DNA from: Flavobacterium celericrescens
GTDB lineage: Bacteria; Bacteroidota; Bacteroidia; Flavobacteriales; Flavobacteriaceae
Direction of reading: 5' to 3'
Length of the DNA: 64,000 nt
NCBI RefSeq assembly: GCF_011392075.1
Contig: NZ_JAAJBV010000003.1
Location: 62,001 to 126,000, forward strand
The notes under the pieces are model-generated. The model made no database searches. It was not told the origin of the DNA and saw nothing but the letters and a program-made list of their open reading frames with translations. A program made the translations under genes and the position numbers. Of this stretch, positions 17,212-25,666 are shown in pieces (the stretch's first letter is position 1; each line of letters starts with the position of its first letter).

Positions 17212-17904
17212 CTAAAAGATTTGCTGCTCGTTGTACTTAAAATTTAATAATACTGCCTCTAATTCCTTATTTTCACAAAATTCTTTTACTAAATGCCAAG
17301 TTAGAAAATGCATACTATTAAGAATAGTAACCGTATCAGAGTTAGCATTGCTTTTTACAAAATTATTTATTTCATTTTGTGTGGAAGGGATTAGCCCTAT
17401 ATAATAAGCATCACAGTTTTTTACTTTATTAAAGGCATTTTTAACAATATCGTTTTTGCCTATACTTCTTTGGGTCTCATACCACGGTTCCTCTACTACC
17501 TCATTATTACTAATTTTTTCAGCATTATCGATTAGTAGTTTTTTCAGGTGTAATTGAAAAAATAAATTGGATGTATTCTTTTTGAATTTGCCTTCTTTAT
17601 TAAATTCTTCATATTGTTTTTGAATACTCCAATGCTTTTTTTGATAGGTTTTGACTTTTCCTTCTATGAATAATACTTTACTTTTTTGATTGTTCTCATA
17701 ATGCATGATAATGACTAAATCAGCATCACCAAACTGTGAAAAAGATTGTTCTAACAAAATATCATAGCTTTTTGGTTTACCCTGTTCAAAAAGCGTGGGT
17801 ATATTGATAAGACTGATAAACTCATTCATAAGCGATACATCATTACCTATTGTAAATAGTAATGAATTTATAATACCTCGCTCTGAATAACCATACATAG
17901 CCAT
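17212..17904 (-). CDS. Putative PD-(D/E)xK nuclease-like protein in RM operon
   Basis: This 230-aa soluble protein contains FGDADLVII (D60, D62) followed 16-20 residues later by LFIEGKVK (E81-x-K83), with a downstream Gln in IQKQYEEF. D, ExK and Q in this spacing is the signature of PD-(D/E)xK nuclease folds. It sits between hsdS (10-nt gap) and hsdR (26-nt gap), where no standard subunit is expected, since HsdR carries its own nuclease. It could be an accessory nuclease, an anti-phage partner or a structural relative without activity. No named family recognised. Confidence 0.6.
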   Translation of the reverse strand: MAMYGYSERGIINSLLFTIGNDVSLMNEFISLINIPTLFEQGKPKSYDILLEQSFSQFGDADLVIIMHYENNQKSKVLFIEGKVKTYQKKHWSIQKQYEEFNKEGKFKKNTSNLFFQLHLKKLLIDNAEKISNNEVVEEPWYETQRSIGKNDIVKNAFNKVKNCDAYYIGLIPSTQNEINNFVKSNANSDTVTILNSMHFLTWHLVKEFCENKELEAVLLNFKYNEQQIF

Positions 17905-17914
17905 ATTCTATTTT

Positions 17915-19117
17915 TTAATTCCTAAACTCCTTCAACCTTACCTCACCACTAATTAACTTAGGCAATAAAGTATCCCGCAATTGGGTTAAGGTTTGGTATT
18001 CTCTGTAATTATTCAAATATTTAGAATCGATATCTTTTACTAAATCATTAAAATTATCAAGTACTTCTTTACATGGAACTATAAACTTTAAGTTTTCTAA
18101 TTCTGTTTTATTTACTGAACCATAAACAGTTCCATCACCAATTTTATCATCTTCTGTAAAAAAGTTTTTTAATGAATAAAACAAAAATCCATTATTATCG
18201 TGATTTTTTAAAGTCATAGAAGACAAACCACGACCTAAAATAATCTTATTTTTTGCAATATTTAATCTTCCGACAGGAGCTCTAACACTAAACAATATAT
18301 CGCCTTCCTCTGCAAAACGATTACCTTCAGTTGAATACGTTTTATCTTCTGGAAATCTTTCACCATAATTTGTTACTCCTTGATGAAAAGGTAATCCTTC
18401 ATTGTTTAAATTGTAAAATTCAGACTTTGGAGATTGTCCCATTGTCAAATTAACAAATTCAACCAATCTCTTCACCTCCCAACCCTCAGGTATCCTTCCC
18501 AACTCGCTTTCTACAAATTCCCCATCTTGAAACGGACCAAAATCTACAAACCAGTGTTTGTATAGTGCCATTGCCATTTCTTCAAGGGTTTTGTTGATGG
18601 CAAGGTTATTTTCGATTTTGTCGTCGATGGCGGAAAGGATTGAGGCGATGGATTTTTGTTCTTGGAGTGGTGGAATCAAGAAATTTAATCTTTCAAAAGT
18701 TCCTAAATTTATATTGTCTTGAACTGAACCAATTGAATGTGACTGTACTTCTTTTTTAAAATGTTGCATTAAATATTCAACAAAATCAATATCACATTTT
18801 TCTTTGTCAGCAATAAAACCTATTATGCTATCTGGAAAACAAGCAGGATAATTTAATATTGCAGTTTCAGCAATATTTGCAGCAATAGTTATACACATTG
18901 TGTCTTTAGGCCACAGTTTACTTTGTGCTAAACCTGCATCACTATAAGTTTGCGAATGACAATTTAATCTATGATTTGCAACTTTAACATCTCCTGTTTG
19001 AATAAATGGAAATTCACCACCATATAAATGAGATGCATCTCTAGGTCGATGTTTAGATTTACCTCTTGCTATTGTTCCAATATCAGAAAGTTTATATGTT
19101 TTCCAGTTGTTTGGCAT
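17915..19117 (-). CDS. hsdS: Type I restriction-modification specificity subunit S
   Basis: This 400-aa protein has two target recognition domains (about 1-150 and 210-355). Each is followed by a conserved coiled-coil spacer: IPPLQEQKSIASILSAIDDK near 150-175 and LTQLRDTLLPKLISGEV near the C-terminus. The segment LYKHWFVDFGPF after the first spacer is typical of HsdS. The subunit sets the bipartite DNA target of both methylation and restriction. It is one uninterrupted gene; no second hsdS or inverted half-gene for phase variation is seen nearby. Confidence 0.93.
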   Translation of the reverse strand: MPNNWKTYKLSDIGTIARGKSKHRPRDASHLYGGEFPFIQTGDVKVANHRLNCHSQTYSDAGLAQSKLWPKDTMCITIAANIAETAILNYPACFPDSIIGFIADKEKCDIDFVEYLMQHFKKEVQSHSIGSVQDNINLGTFERLNFLIPPLQEQKSIASILSAIDDKIENNLAINKTLEEMAMALYKHWFVDFGPFQDGEFVESELGRIPEGWEVKRLVEFVNLTMGQSPKSEFYNLNNEGLPFHQGVTNYGERFPEDKTYSTEGNRFAEEGDILFSVRAPVGRLNIAKNKIILGRGLSSMTLKNHDNNGFLFYSLKNFFTEDDKIGDGTVYGSVNKTELENLKFIVPCKEVLDNFNDLVKDIDSKYLNNYREYQTLTQLRDTLLPKLISGEVRLKEFRN

Positions 19118-19121
19118 TTAA

Positions 19122-20858
19122 TTATTTTAATTTTGAAACAATAGATTTAATACTATTTAAAATTTCTTTTAAATTTTGATATTTATCTTGATTAGATTCA
19201 TAAGGATATAATTTAGTTAATTCTCTTAGAATAGCAATTTTATTTATTCCTCCATCAGCATAATTTTTAAAATGATCATTTATTGTATCTAAAATCGGAA
19301 TCTTGTATTTTTTTATATCAATAGGTTCAAATTCTTTTTTCCATTCAACCGTATCAGCTACAAAAGCATAATAGCTATTATAAGCATCCAAATAAGATTG
19401 TTGGTCAATCATATCTTCAATTGTCCTTTTATTTTTATCATTTATTTTTTCATTCAAAGTAAGATAATCCCAATTCTTATTATCTATAACGTAAGTTTTA
19501 AATTTAGGTTTGTTAATTTCATTTAAACCTGCATCATCAGAGTCTAATAAAACTACTCCCTTTAACCCAAGGCTATTTAGATATCTAACAGATGGGACAA
19601 CTTCTGTAGCTGTATCTGCACTAAATATATGAATCCATGATAATTCTTCTAACTCAATATCTTCATGAATTAAAAAGTGTAGTATAAATTTATCTGCATT
19701 TCCCTCAACCACTAAATTAATATCATTAACCAAAAATGAATCGTTTAATAATAGTCCTAATTCTTTTCTTAATATTTGATATTTATTTGTATATACTTTT
19801 GTGATTAATTCAGTACCATCATTTCCTTTTTTAACTAAAATTAAATTATCAGGTTTGTTTCTATAAACTAAAAAAGGATTATGAGTTGTGTAAACAATTT
19901 GATCTTTTTTTACTATTTCTTCAAATATTTTTACCAAATCCCTTGCTCCTTCAGGATGTAAAGAAACCCCAGGTTCATCTAATAAAAATAAGTTTTGTTT
20001 ATTTTCAAAATTGTTTAAGAAAGTTTTATTTATTAGAAATGCAAAAAAATATTGAAAGCCAACACTCCTATCACTCAAATTATAAGATCGTTTTGAATCA
20101 TCCTTAAATTTTAAGATAAATTTATCACCAACATAGGTGATTTCAACTCTTAATGATTTATCTTGTTTATAATTCTTTTGCAAAAGTTCAGTTAGTTGTT
20201 CATTAACAGAGGTTAATCTATCATATAATTTTTCAACGTTTACAACTTTTAAAAGATTGATGTCATTAATACCTCCAATATGAAATAACCTTCTAAAAGA
20301 TAAAGTTTCTGATGAAGTTTGAATTAATTCCTCAAATGTTAATGGTTTAATTATTAATGAATCATTAGTAAATAATTCAATATTTGGTATTAATTCTTCA
20401 AAAATTACTTCTTTTACTTCTTCATATAATTCACTTTCAACTTTATCTCTTAATTTAACAGATTTATTATTTCCATAAATAAACTCTATTTCTATATTAT
20501 CAGTATCTTCATCTTCAACTTTCAATCTCAACCATTTATATGAAAATTTATTTTCAATAGATTTTCCATTCTCATCAAATTTAAAAGGAATTGTTTTTTC
20601 AAGATATTCTAAATCATATTCATCCAATAAAAAATAACCAGTAATTGTTGGAAGTTTATCTAAATCATAGCGTTTTGAATTTTTATTTATTTTATCAGCA
20701 CTAAGTATATAGTTATAATAATTTAAATGGCTTATCGCATCTAAAATAGAAGATTTGCCAGACTCGTTTTTACCAACTAAACATGTTATGTCATGTAGAG
20801 TTAAATTTATTTTCTTAATCGATTTAAAATCTTCAATTACTACTCTTTCTAAAAACAT
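19122..20858 (-). CDS. OLD-family-like AAA ATPase with TOPRIM domain inside RM operon
   Basis: This 578-aa protein has an ABC/SMC-type ATPase: Walker A GKNESGKSS (29-37), a signature-like LSDRSVGFQ (261-269), Walker B FLLDEP (291-296) and H-loop THNP (325-328). A C-terminal TOPRIM domain follows, with E385 in NLVVEGNADKF and D439-x-D441 in VVLLDSDDAG. This is the layout of OLD (overcoming lysogenization defect) nucleases and of GajA-like defence proteins. It is inserted between hsdM (2 nt) and hsdS (4 nt) on the same strand. No UvrD-like GajB partner is adjacent, so it may act alone or with the RM complex. Confidence 0.85.
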   Translation of the reverse strand: MFLERVVIEDFKSIKKINLTLHDITCLVGKNESGKSSILDAISHLNYYNYILSADKINKNSKRYDLDKLPTITGYFLLDEYDLEYLEKTIPFKFDENGKSIENKFSYKWLRLKVEDEDTDNIEIEFIYGNNKSVKLRDKVESELYEEVKEVIFEELIPNIELFTNDSLIIKPLTFEELIQTSSETLSFRRLFHIGGINDINLLKVVNVEKLYDRLTSVNEQLTELLQKNYKQDKSLRVEITYVGDKFILKFKDDSKRSYNLSDRSVGFQYFFAFLINKTFLNNFENKQNLFLLDEPGVSLHPEGARDLVKIFEEIVKKDQIVYTTHNPFLVYRNKPDNLILVKKGNDGTELITKVYTNKYQILRKELGLLLNDSFLVNDINLVVEGNADKFILHFLIHEDIELEELSWIHIFSADTATEVVPSVRYLNSLGLKGVVLLDSDDAGLNEINKPKFKTYVIDNKNWDYLTLNEKINDKNKRTIEDMIDQQSYLDAYNSYYAFVADTVEWKKEFEPIDIKKYKIPILDTINDHFKNYADGGINKIAILRELTKLYPYESNQDKYQNLKEILNSIKSIVSKLK

Positions 20859-20860
20859 AT

Positions 20861-22459
20861 TTATAGTTTATTAAAATTCTCCAAAATCTTTTGCTGTAAC
20901 TCATTTCCTTTAGCAAACTGCTCTTGTAAAGTAGCTTGTAAACTCGCCATTTTATCTTCAAACAAAATACCATCATCTGCTACTTCTTCGGTGCCTACAT
21001 AAATACCAGGAGTTAGTTTGTAGTCTTGTTTTTGTACTTCTTCTAAAGTGGCAGCGTAGCAGTAGCCGTCTATGTTTTCGTATTTGGCGGCTGAGGCTCT
21101 CGAAGTCCGCCAAGCGTGGTAGGTTTGGGCTACTTTATCTATATCGGCATCGGTAAACACACGTAGTTTACGGCTTTCCATAGTACCCATTTTGCTGGTG
21201 TCTATGAATAAGATTTCGTTGGTACGTTCACGGTGTTGGCCGTCTTTGCCGTCTCGGTTTTTACTTAATATAAATATACAAGCAGGTATGCCTGTAGTTA
21301 AAAACAATTTATCAGGTAAACGTACAATACAATCAATCATACTGTTGTTTACCATAAACTCACGTACGTTTTTCTCCCCTTTGTTGTTGGAAGTCATGGC
21401 GCCATTTGCCATAACCACACTCGCTGTTCCTTTGTTGCTCAAATGGCTCCAAAAGGTTTGCATCCACATAAAATTGGCATTACCATCGGTTGTAAATTCT
21501 TCTTTGGGTCCAAACAAGCGTGGGTCGTTTTCAGGTAAGTCTTCTGGGTGCCATTGGCTCACGTTAAAAGGCGGGTTTACTATAATGTAATCAGCTTTTA
21601 AATCAGGAAACTGGTCGTTCAATAAAGAGTCGCCCAAGCGTACATCAAAAGATAAATCACGCAACGCCAAGTTCATTTTACACAAACGCAGCGTTCCATC
21701 GTAACGTTCTTGTCCGTAAATAGCAATGTTCCGTTTGTCGCCTCCGTGGCTTTCTAAAAACTTCAAGGATTGCACAAACATTCCACCACTACCACAAGCG
21801 GCATCAAAGATTTTACCTTCATACGGTTCAATCATTTCTACCATCAAACGCACGATACTGCCTGGCGTAAAAAACTGCCCTGCACCAGAACCTTCTGCCA
21901 AAGCAAACTTGCCAATATAGTATTCATACACACGCCCTAACACATCACTTTCAGGGTTTTCCTTTTGCGATAACTTAGGATTAGAAAGTAAATTAATCAG
22001 TCCACCCACTTGGCGTGCCGTCAATTGGCTTTTCACAAAAATACGTGGTAAAATCCCTTTTAAATCGGGTCTAAACTTCGCCAAAGTAGCATCCAAAACA
22101 TCAAAAGCATCATCTACAATGACTTTGATATTGTCTTGTTCGGCATTCGCTTTTAAGTATTCCCAAGTAGCTTCTTTGGGAATGATATAGACATTTTTAG
22201 ATAAATATTCATCCGCATCTTCCAACACATAGTTAATTTCTGCTTCGTCTGTCGTAAAATAATTAGAATTTTTGTCGTGTACTAAAGCCGTCAATTCTTC
22301 TCTACGCATCTCATATCGCTCGGACATGTGCTTTAAGAAAATCATCGGCAACACATAGTCTTTGTATTGATTCTCAGCTACTGCGCCACGCAATTCGTTA
22401 GCGGCTTTCCAAAGTTCTTGTTCAAAATTAATATCGGCTTTTACGGTAGTTTTACTCAT
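20861..22459 (-). CDS. hsdM: Type I restriction-modification methyltransferase subunit M
   Basis: The start is ATG 22459 (MSKTTVKADINFEQELW), giving 532 aa; the longer upstream open frame runs through repeat DNA and is not homologous. An N-terminal HsdM helical domain (10-150) precedes an N6-adenine methyltransferase with AGQFFTPGSIVRLMV (193-207), SAM motif DAACGSGGMF (219-228) and catalytic NPPF (295-298). The C-terminus ends TLEEV, LTPGIYVG. Residues 451-458 (RTSRASAA) are encoded by a palindromic repeat found elsewhere in the window. First gene of the RM operon. Confidence 0.95.
   Translation of the reverse strand: MSKTTVKADINFEQELWKAANELRGAVAENQYKDYVLPMIFLKHMSERYEMRREELTALVHDKNSNYFTTDEAEINYVLEDADEYLSKNVYIIPKEATWEYLKANAEQDNIKVIVDDAFDVLDATLAKFRPDLKGILPRIFVKSQLTARQVGGLINLLSNPKLSQKENPESDVLGRVYEYYIGKFALAEGSGAGQFFTPGSIVRLMVEMIEPYEGKIFDAACGSGGMFVQSLKFLESHGGDKRNIAIYGQERYDGTLRLCKMNLALRDLSFDVRLGDSLLNDQFPDLKADYIIVNPPFNVSQWHPEDLPENDPRLFGPKEEFTTDGNANFMWMQTFWSHLSNKGTASVVMANGAMTSNNKGEKNVREFMVNNSMIDCIVRLPDKLFLTTGIPACIFILSKNRDGKDGQHRERTNEILFIDTSKMGTMESRKLRVFTDADIDKVAQTYHAWRTSRASAAKYENIDGYCYAATLEEVQKQDYKLTPGIYVGTEEVADDGILFEDKMASLQATLQEQFAKGNELQQKILENFNKL
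21086..21111. repeat. Palindromic repeat element inside hsdM coding sequence
   Basis: GGCGGCTGAGGCTCTCGAAG followed by TCCGCC forms an imperfect palindrome. Its 17-bp core GGCTGAGGCTCTCGAAG is identical to the intergenic copy at 24148-24171 and differs by one base from the copy at 27043-27071. Here it is translated in frame as RTSRASAA (HsdM 451-458), at a position where relatives usually carry a short acidic/glycine loop after HAWRG. Confidence 0.75.
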
Positions 22460-22515
22460 AGTGGTTTTAAAAATCTTATAGTCCCAAACATAACGAAAAA
22501 AAAGCATCCATACAA

Positions 22516-22600
22516 CCCGTAAAAATACCTGTTTTTCAAACCAGGTAAAAATACGGGGATACCCTCGCGAACAAAGGTAAATAAAGGGCTCGTGCAAATT
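22516..22600. repeat. Dispersed repeat CCCGTAAAAATACCTG (copy 1), upstream of hsdM
   Basis: CCCGTAAAAATACCTGTTTT then TCAAACCAGGTAAAAATACG and GGGATACCCTCGCGAACAAA repeat, with changes, the sequence at 24039-24110 before the adjacent gene. The second arm here is not a clean reverse complement, so this copy folds poorly. It lies in the 5' region of the RM operon. Confidence 0.7.
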
Positions 22601-22636
22601 TTACGGGAATCCGTAACGGGAAGTACAAAAAATAAA

Positions 22637-22696
22637 AACGCGAGCAAGACCCAAAAGTCAGAAAAATCTGTTCCTTTTGGAGTCTTGCTGGCGTTT
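22637..22696. repeat. Imperfect 20-bp stem-loop between RM operon and next gene
   Basis: Arms AACGCGAGCAAGACCCAAAAG (about 22637-22656) and CTTTTGGAGTCTTGCTGGCG (about 22674-22693) pair with two or three mismatches. With the repeat at 22516 it accounts for most of the gene-free interval 22460-22763. The hsdM promoter must be in this interval but no clear consensus was found. Confidence 0.55.
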
Positions 22697-22763
22697 CATA
22701 AAAAGGCTGCTTTTTTAACCCTCTATAGCAACCCTTAAAAATACGGTTTTATGGGTACTCAAC

Positions 22764-23957
22764 TTACAAATTCGGTAAAAATTGAAGCCCAAAACCAATT
22801 TTAGTACTTCGAACCGAGGCTTCACTTCCAAAAGTAGCCACATTAGCGGAAAATCGAAATTGATTCAATAGCGTCACCCCTATAGTAATCTTACCCGATA
22901 AGAAACCATCTGTGTGGTCTATCTGCAAGGCTTCATAAAACGCTTTGGTCGCCAAACAGTAATAACTCGCATTAGCTACCATGAAAAAATTAAACTTCTT
23001 GTTCTCAGAGCTGATGTCGCTGTAAAGATTCAACCCCAAAGAAGTATTGTAAGTAGAAGCCGTCAAATCGTTACCATACCCTTTAATATCTGAAGCTGCC
23101 TTAATATTGGCATAAGCATAAAAGTTAACCAAATCATCACTGCTGTTCCCTCTAATCGTAGTAAGTAAAGGCGCTGTCAAATCAAAATAAAAGTTTCCCC
23201 CACCATTGATCAAACGCTGCAAAGCTTCTACACGCGTATTTTCACTAGACAACGAATCATTGGAAGCCGTAATCACCGTACCAAAAGTAATGCGCAACAT
23301 CCCCATATTGTCCGCCACAAGTTCAGATTGCCCCGTTACCCCATTCGGACTCCCCACTACAGCAAACGCATTCAAATAGTTGGTTTTGTTGGTCGAATTA
23401 TTGTAAGTATCCTCAAAAAAAGCATCACGGTATTTTTTATCCTTAGACGGCAACCACCACGAATAATTATGCGTTGCGGGATTCAATTTGCGGTCCCTTT
23501 CAATTTCCAATCGTCCTTTATCCCGCTCCAGTGCTTGAATCTCACCTTCATATTGATCCATTCTACTACGGTTATCATCCGCTTCAGCCAGCTTCATGTC
23601 CGCCTTCAACTTTGTTATTTTCCCCTCAATCTTAGCCAATTGATTGGTATAATAGGCCAAATTGGATTGGTAAAAATAATTGCCTTCAATGGTCTTTTTA
23701 ATTTCTGCTTCCACCCCCTTAATTTGGCTTTCCTTCGCAGCAATCACAGATTGTTCATTGCCTTTTTGCCCCTTCAATGTTGACAATTCATCTTTTAAAA
23801 GAGAACATTTCGAGTTCAAAGAGTCTAATTTTTTTAGTTCACTACTACTCACCTTTTCGTTAGAAAAAGTAGCCGTCACATTAATAGAGGGCACCTGTGC
23901 CACCACCGACACCACACCAAAAACACAAAACAGTAAAAAATAGTTTTTTTTCATCAT
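22764..23957 (-). CDS. Secreted protein with coiled coil and beta-rich C-terminus
   Basis: This 397-aa protein has a signal peptide (about 1-20, ending VVAQ). A long charged coiled-coil region lies at about 35-160 (repeated E/K/L heptads such as KGVEAEIKKT and MDQYEGEIQALERDKGRLE). The C-terminal 200 residues have alternating beta strands and end in LGFGLQFLPNL-like aromatic strands, suggesting outer membrane or surface placement. No family recognised. It stands alone, flanked by repeats on both sides. Of two consecutive Met codons either could be the start. Confidence 0.6.
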   Translation of the reverse strand: MMKKNYFLLFCVFGVVSVVAQVPSINVTATFSNEKVSSSELKKLDSLNSKCSLLKDELSTLKGQKGNEQSVIAAKESQIKGVEAEIKKTIEGNYFYQSNLAYYTNQLAKIEGKITKLKADMKLAEADDNRSRMDQYEGEIQALERDKGRLEIERDRKLNPATHNYSWWLPSKDKKYRDAFFEDTYNNSTNKTNYLNAFAVVGSPNGVTGQSELVADNMGMLRITFGTVITASNDSLSSENTRVEALQRLINGGGNFYFDLTAPLLTTIRGNSSDDLVNFYAYANIKAASDIKGYGNDLTASTYNTSLGLNLYSDISSENKKFNFFMVANASYYCLATKAFYEALQIDHTDGFLSGKITIGVTLLNQFRFSANVATFGSEASVRSTKIGFGLQFLPNL

Positions 23958-24038
23958 CTGTAAGGATTTAATTGATTAATAATAAGAACGTTAGTATTCA
24001 ATCCTTTCAAAATTAGACTATTATTTCCACAATTCATA

Positions 24039-24080
24039 CCCGTAAAAATACCTGTTTTTCAAAACAGGTATTTTTACGGG
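24039..24080. repeat. Perfect 20-bp hairpin within dispersed repeat (copy 2)
   Basis: CCCGTAAAAATACCTGTTTT (24039-24058) and AAAACAGGTATTTTTACGGG (24061-24080) are exact reverse complements with only TC between them. The downstream GGTACCCTCGCGAGCGACCG matches sequence after the copy at 22516. It lies 80-120 bp upstream of the gene ending at 22764 on the opposite strand. It may act as a terminator, a recombination site or a mobile palindrome. Confidence 0.85.
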
Positions 24081-24139
24081 GGTACCCTCGCGAGCGACCG
24101 AAAACAAAGGTTTTTTGTAATTTAAAAAAACGACAAGAA

Positions 24140-24177
24140 AAAAGATAGTGGCTTCGAGAGCCTCAGCCACCATCTTT
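24140..24177. repeat. Palindromic repeat element, intergenic copy
   Basis: AAAGATAGTGGCTTCGAGAG then CCTCAGCCACCATCTTT: outer arms AAAGAT/ATCTTT and GTGGCT/AGCCAC pair around a TCGAGAGCCTC core. Same core as the element inside hsdM (21086) and close to 27043. Confidence 0.8.
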
Positions 24178-24206
24178 CACCACTCACTTCTCACTTCTCC
24201 CTCTTC

Positions 24207-24525
24207 ACTTTTTACTTGACTCTTTTTACTTGACTCTTTTTACTTGACTCTTTTTACTTGGCTCTTTTTACTTGACTCTTTTTACTTGGCTCTTTTTACT
24301 TGACTCTTTTTACTTGACTCTTTTTACTTGACTCTTTTTACTTAACTCTTTTTACTTGGCTCTTTTTACTTGGCTCTTTTTACTTGGCTCTTTCTACTTG
24401 ACTCTTTTTACTTGACTCTCTTTACTTGGCTCTTTTTACTTGACTCTTTCTACTTGACTCTTTTTACTTGACTCTTTTTACTTGGCTCTTTTTACTTGGC
24501 TCTTTTTACTTGGCTCTTTTACTTC
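24207..24525. repeat. 14-bp tandem repeat array 3 (largest)
   Basis: About 22 units of period 14, a mixture of TTTTTACTTGACTC and TTTTTACTTGGCTC with single-base variants (TTTCTACTTGACTC, CTCTTTACTTGGC). Same orientation as the other three arrays and preceded by CACTTCTCAC sequence. It fills most of the 800-bp gap 23958-24758. The remainder up to 24758 is AT-rich and presumably holds the promoter of the next gene. Confidence 0.92.
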
Positions 24526-24758
24526 TCACTTCTCACTTTTTTTCGGGTTATTAACAATTAACGCTCCTTTTGAGCAAAAAAAGCGTCTTTTTCGATTGAG
24601 ATATTAACCAATAACTAACAACTTATCAATAATATAACCGATGATAATCAATAACTTATAAATTTTATAAATTAATTTCAACTGTTTTCTGTTGAAAATT
24701 TACTTAGCAAACCTCTAAGATATTTCCGATATTTGTAATCAGAAAAATAATAATCGCC

Positions 24759-25034
24759 ATGAAGCAAGAAAACAACGAAGTAACCCTACTACAATCGAAA
24801 GTAGCCGAGATGGAACAAACCATCAATTTATTACAACACCAAGTAACACATCAGGAAGTATGGTTAGATGGGTCAGAAATAAAAATAAAATTTAAAATTA
24901 GTGATAGTACGCTATACCGCTACCGCAAAAACCACATCATTCCTTACACCAAGTTAGGAGGACGCTACCTCTATCCAAAAAGTTTCTTTACAAAATCACT
25001 ATTCAAAAAAATCCACAACAGCGATTTAATGTAG
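24759..25034 (+). CDS. Small helix-turn-helix DNA-binding protein (excisionase-like)
   Basis: This 91-aa protein has an N-terminal coiled coil (about 8-35, VTLLQSKVAEMEQTINLLQH). A winged-helix/MerR-like HTH follows: EIKIKFKISDSTLYRYRKNH, then IIPYTKLGGRYLYPKSFF. This resembles the helix-turn-helix domain proteins of Bacteroidetes that are annotated with excisionase-type domains and often accompany mobile DNA. No integrase or relaxase lies nearby. It could regulate its own neighbourhood or be a remnant of an integrated element. Confidence 0.75.
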   Translation: MKQENNEVTLLQSKVAEMEQTINLLQHQVTHQEVWLDGSEIKIKFKISDSTLYRYRKNHIIPYTKLGGRYLYPKSFFTKSLFKKIHNSDLM

Positions 25035-25139
25035 ACTTTTTTGCCGGCTCAGGCGCATTAGTTAACCTACTAATTCTTTTCAATAGCACAGTTGCAGCAC
25101 CCCCTTGTCAAAGCAACACCACCAATAAGTAGCACCCCT

Positions 25140-25315
25140 TCCCACACTACACCCTTATCACTATTCACTTCTCACTTCTCACTATTCACTTTTCACTATT
25201 CACATCTCACTTCTCACATCTCACCTCTCACTATTCACATCTCACTATTCACTTTTCACTATTCACTTTTCACTATTCACTTCTAACTTCTAACTTCTAA
25301 CTTCCTTCTTCCACA
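25140..25315. repeat. CACTTCTCAC/CACTATTCAC pyrimidine repeat tract
   Basis: Imperfect tandem units of 9-10 bp (CACTTCTCA, CACATCTCA, CACTATTCA, CACTTTTCA, ending CTAACTTCTAACTTCTAAC). The same sequence type recurs at 32715, 33933, 35697 and 38493. It occupies part of the gap 25035-25666; no gene was seen. Confidence 0.85.
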
Positions 25316-25360
25316 TTCCTCCCACCTTTCTTCGCAAAAAACCTTCTTTTTAGCCAGCTC

Positions 25361-25471
25361 ATCCGAACAAGACCCGAACGAAACCCGAACAAAACCCCTA
25401 TAAAAACTAGTCAAACTAGTTAAAAATAGTCAAGACCGGTCAAAACCAGTCAAAACCTATCTACTTTAGGC
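25361..25471. repeat. Helically phased short direct repeats upstream of DUF6266 gene
   Basis: Three CCGAAC units start 11 bp apart (25363, 25374, 25385). About six units then follow with an exact 10-bp step from 25407: TCAAACTAGT, TAAAAATAGT, CAAGACCGGT, CAAAACCAGT, CAAAACCTAT. The 10-11 bp period puts each unit on the same DNA face, as in operator or iteron arrays. It lies about 200 bp before the DUF6266 start. Confidence 0.65.
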
Positions 25472-25666
25472 ACAAGCAATCAGCTCATGTCAATCCTAAT
25501 CAATCGCCTTTAAAACATGTAATTTATAGTTGAAATAAACCAAATTAAGTTGTTATAATTCAGCCACTTGTACAAAACAAAAACACGCTTTAGCTTTGCT
25601 CTGTTCTTTGAATGCGCGCTTCAAAAACAAAGGTTATTTATTAATTCAAAATTTTTTATTTACAAA

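Noticed and set aside
17915..19117. Phase-variable hsdS switching by inverted repeats
   Set aside because: No second hsdS, half-gene, recombinase or inverted repeat was seen near hsdS.
22456..22647. 63-aa open frame over the hsdM start
   Set aside because: It overlaps the hsdM start and repeat DNA; no evidence of coding.
24207..24525. Possible CRISPR array
   Set aside because: The units are 14 bp, directly abutting, with no unique spacers and no cas genes. It is a tandem repeat.
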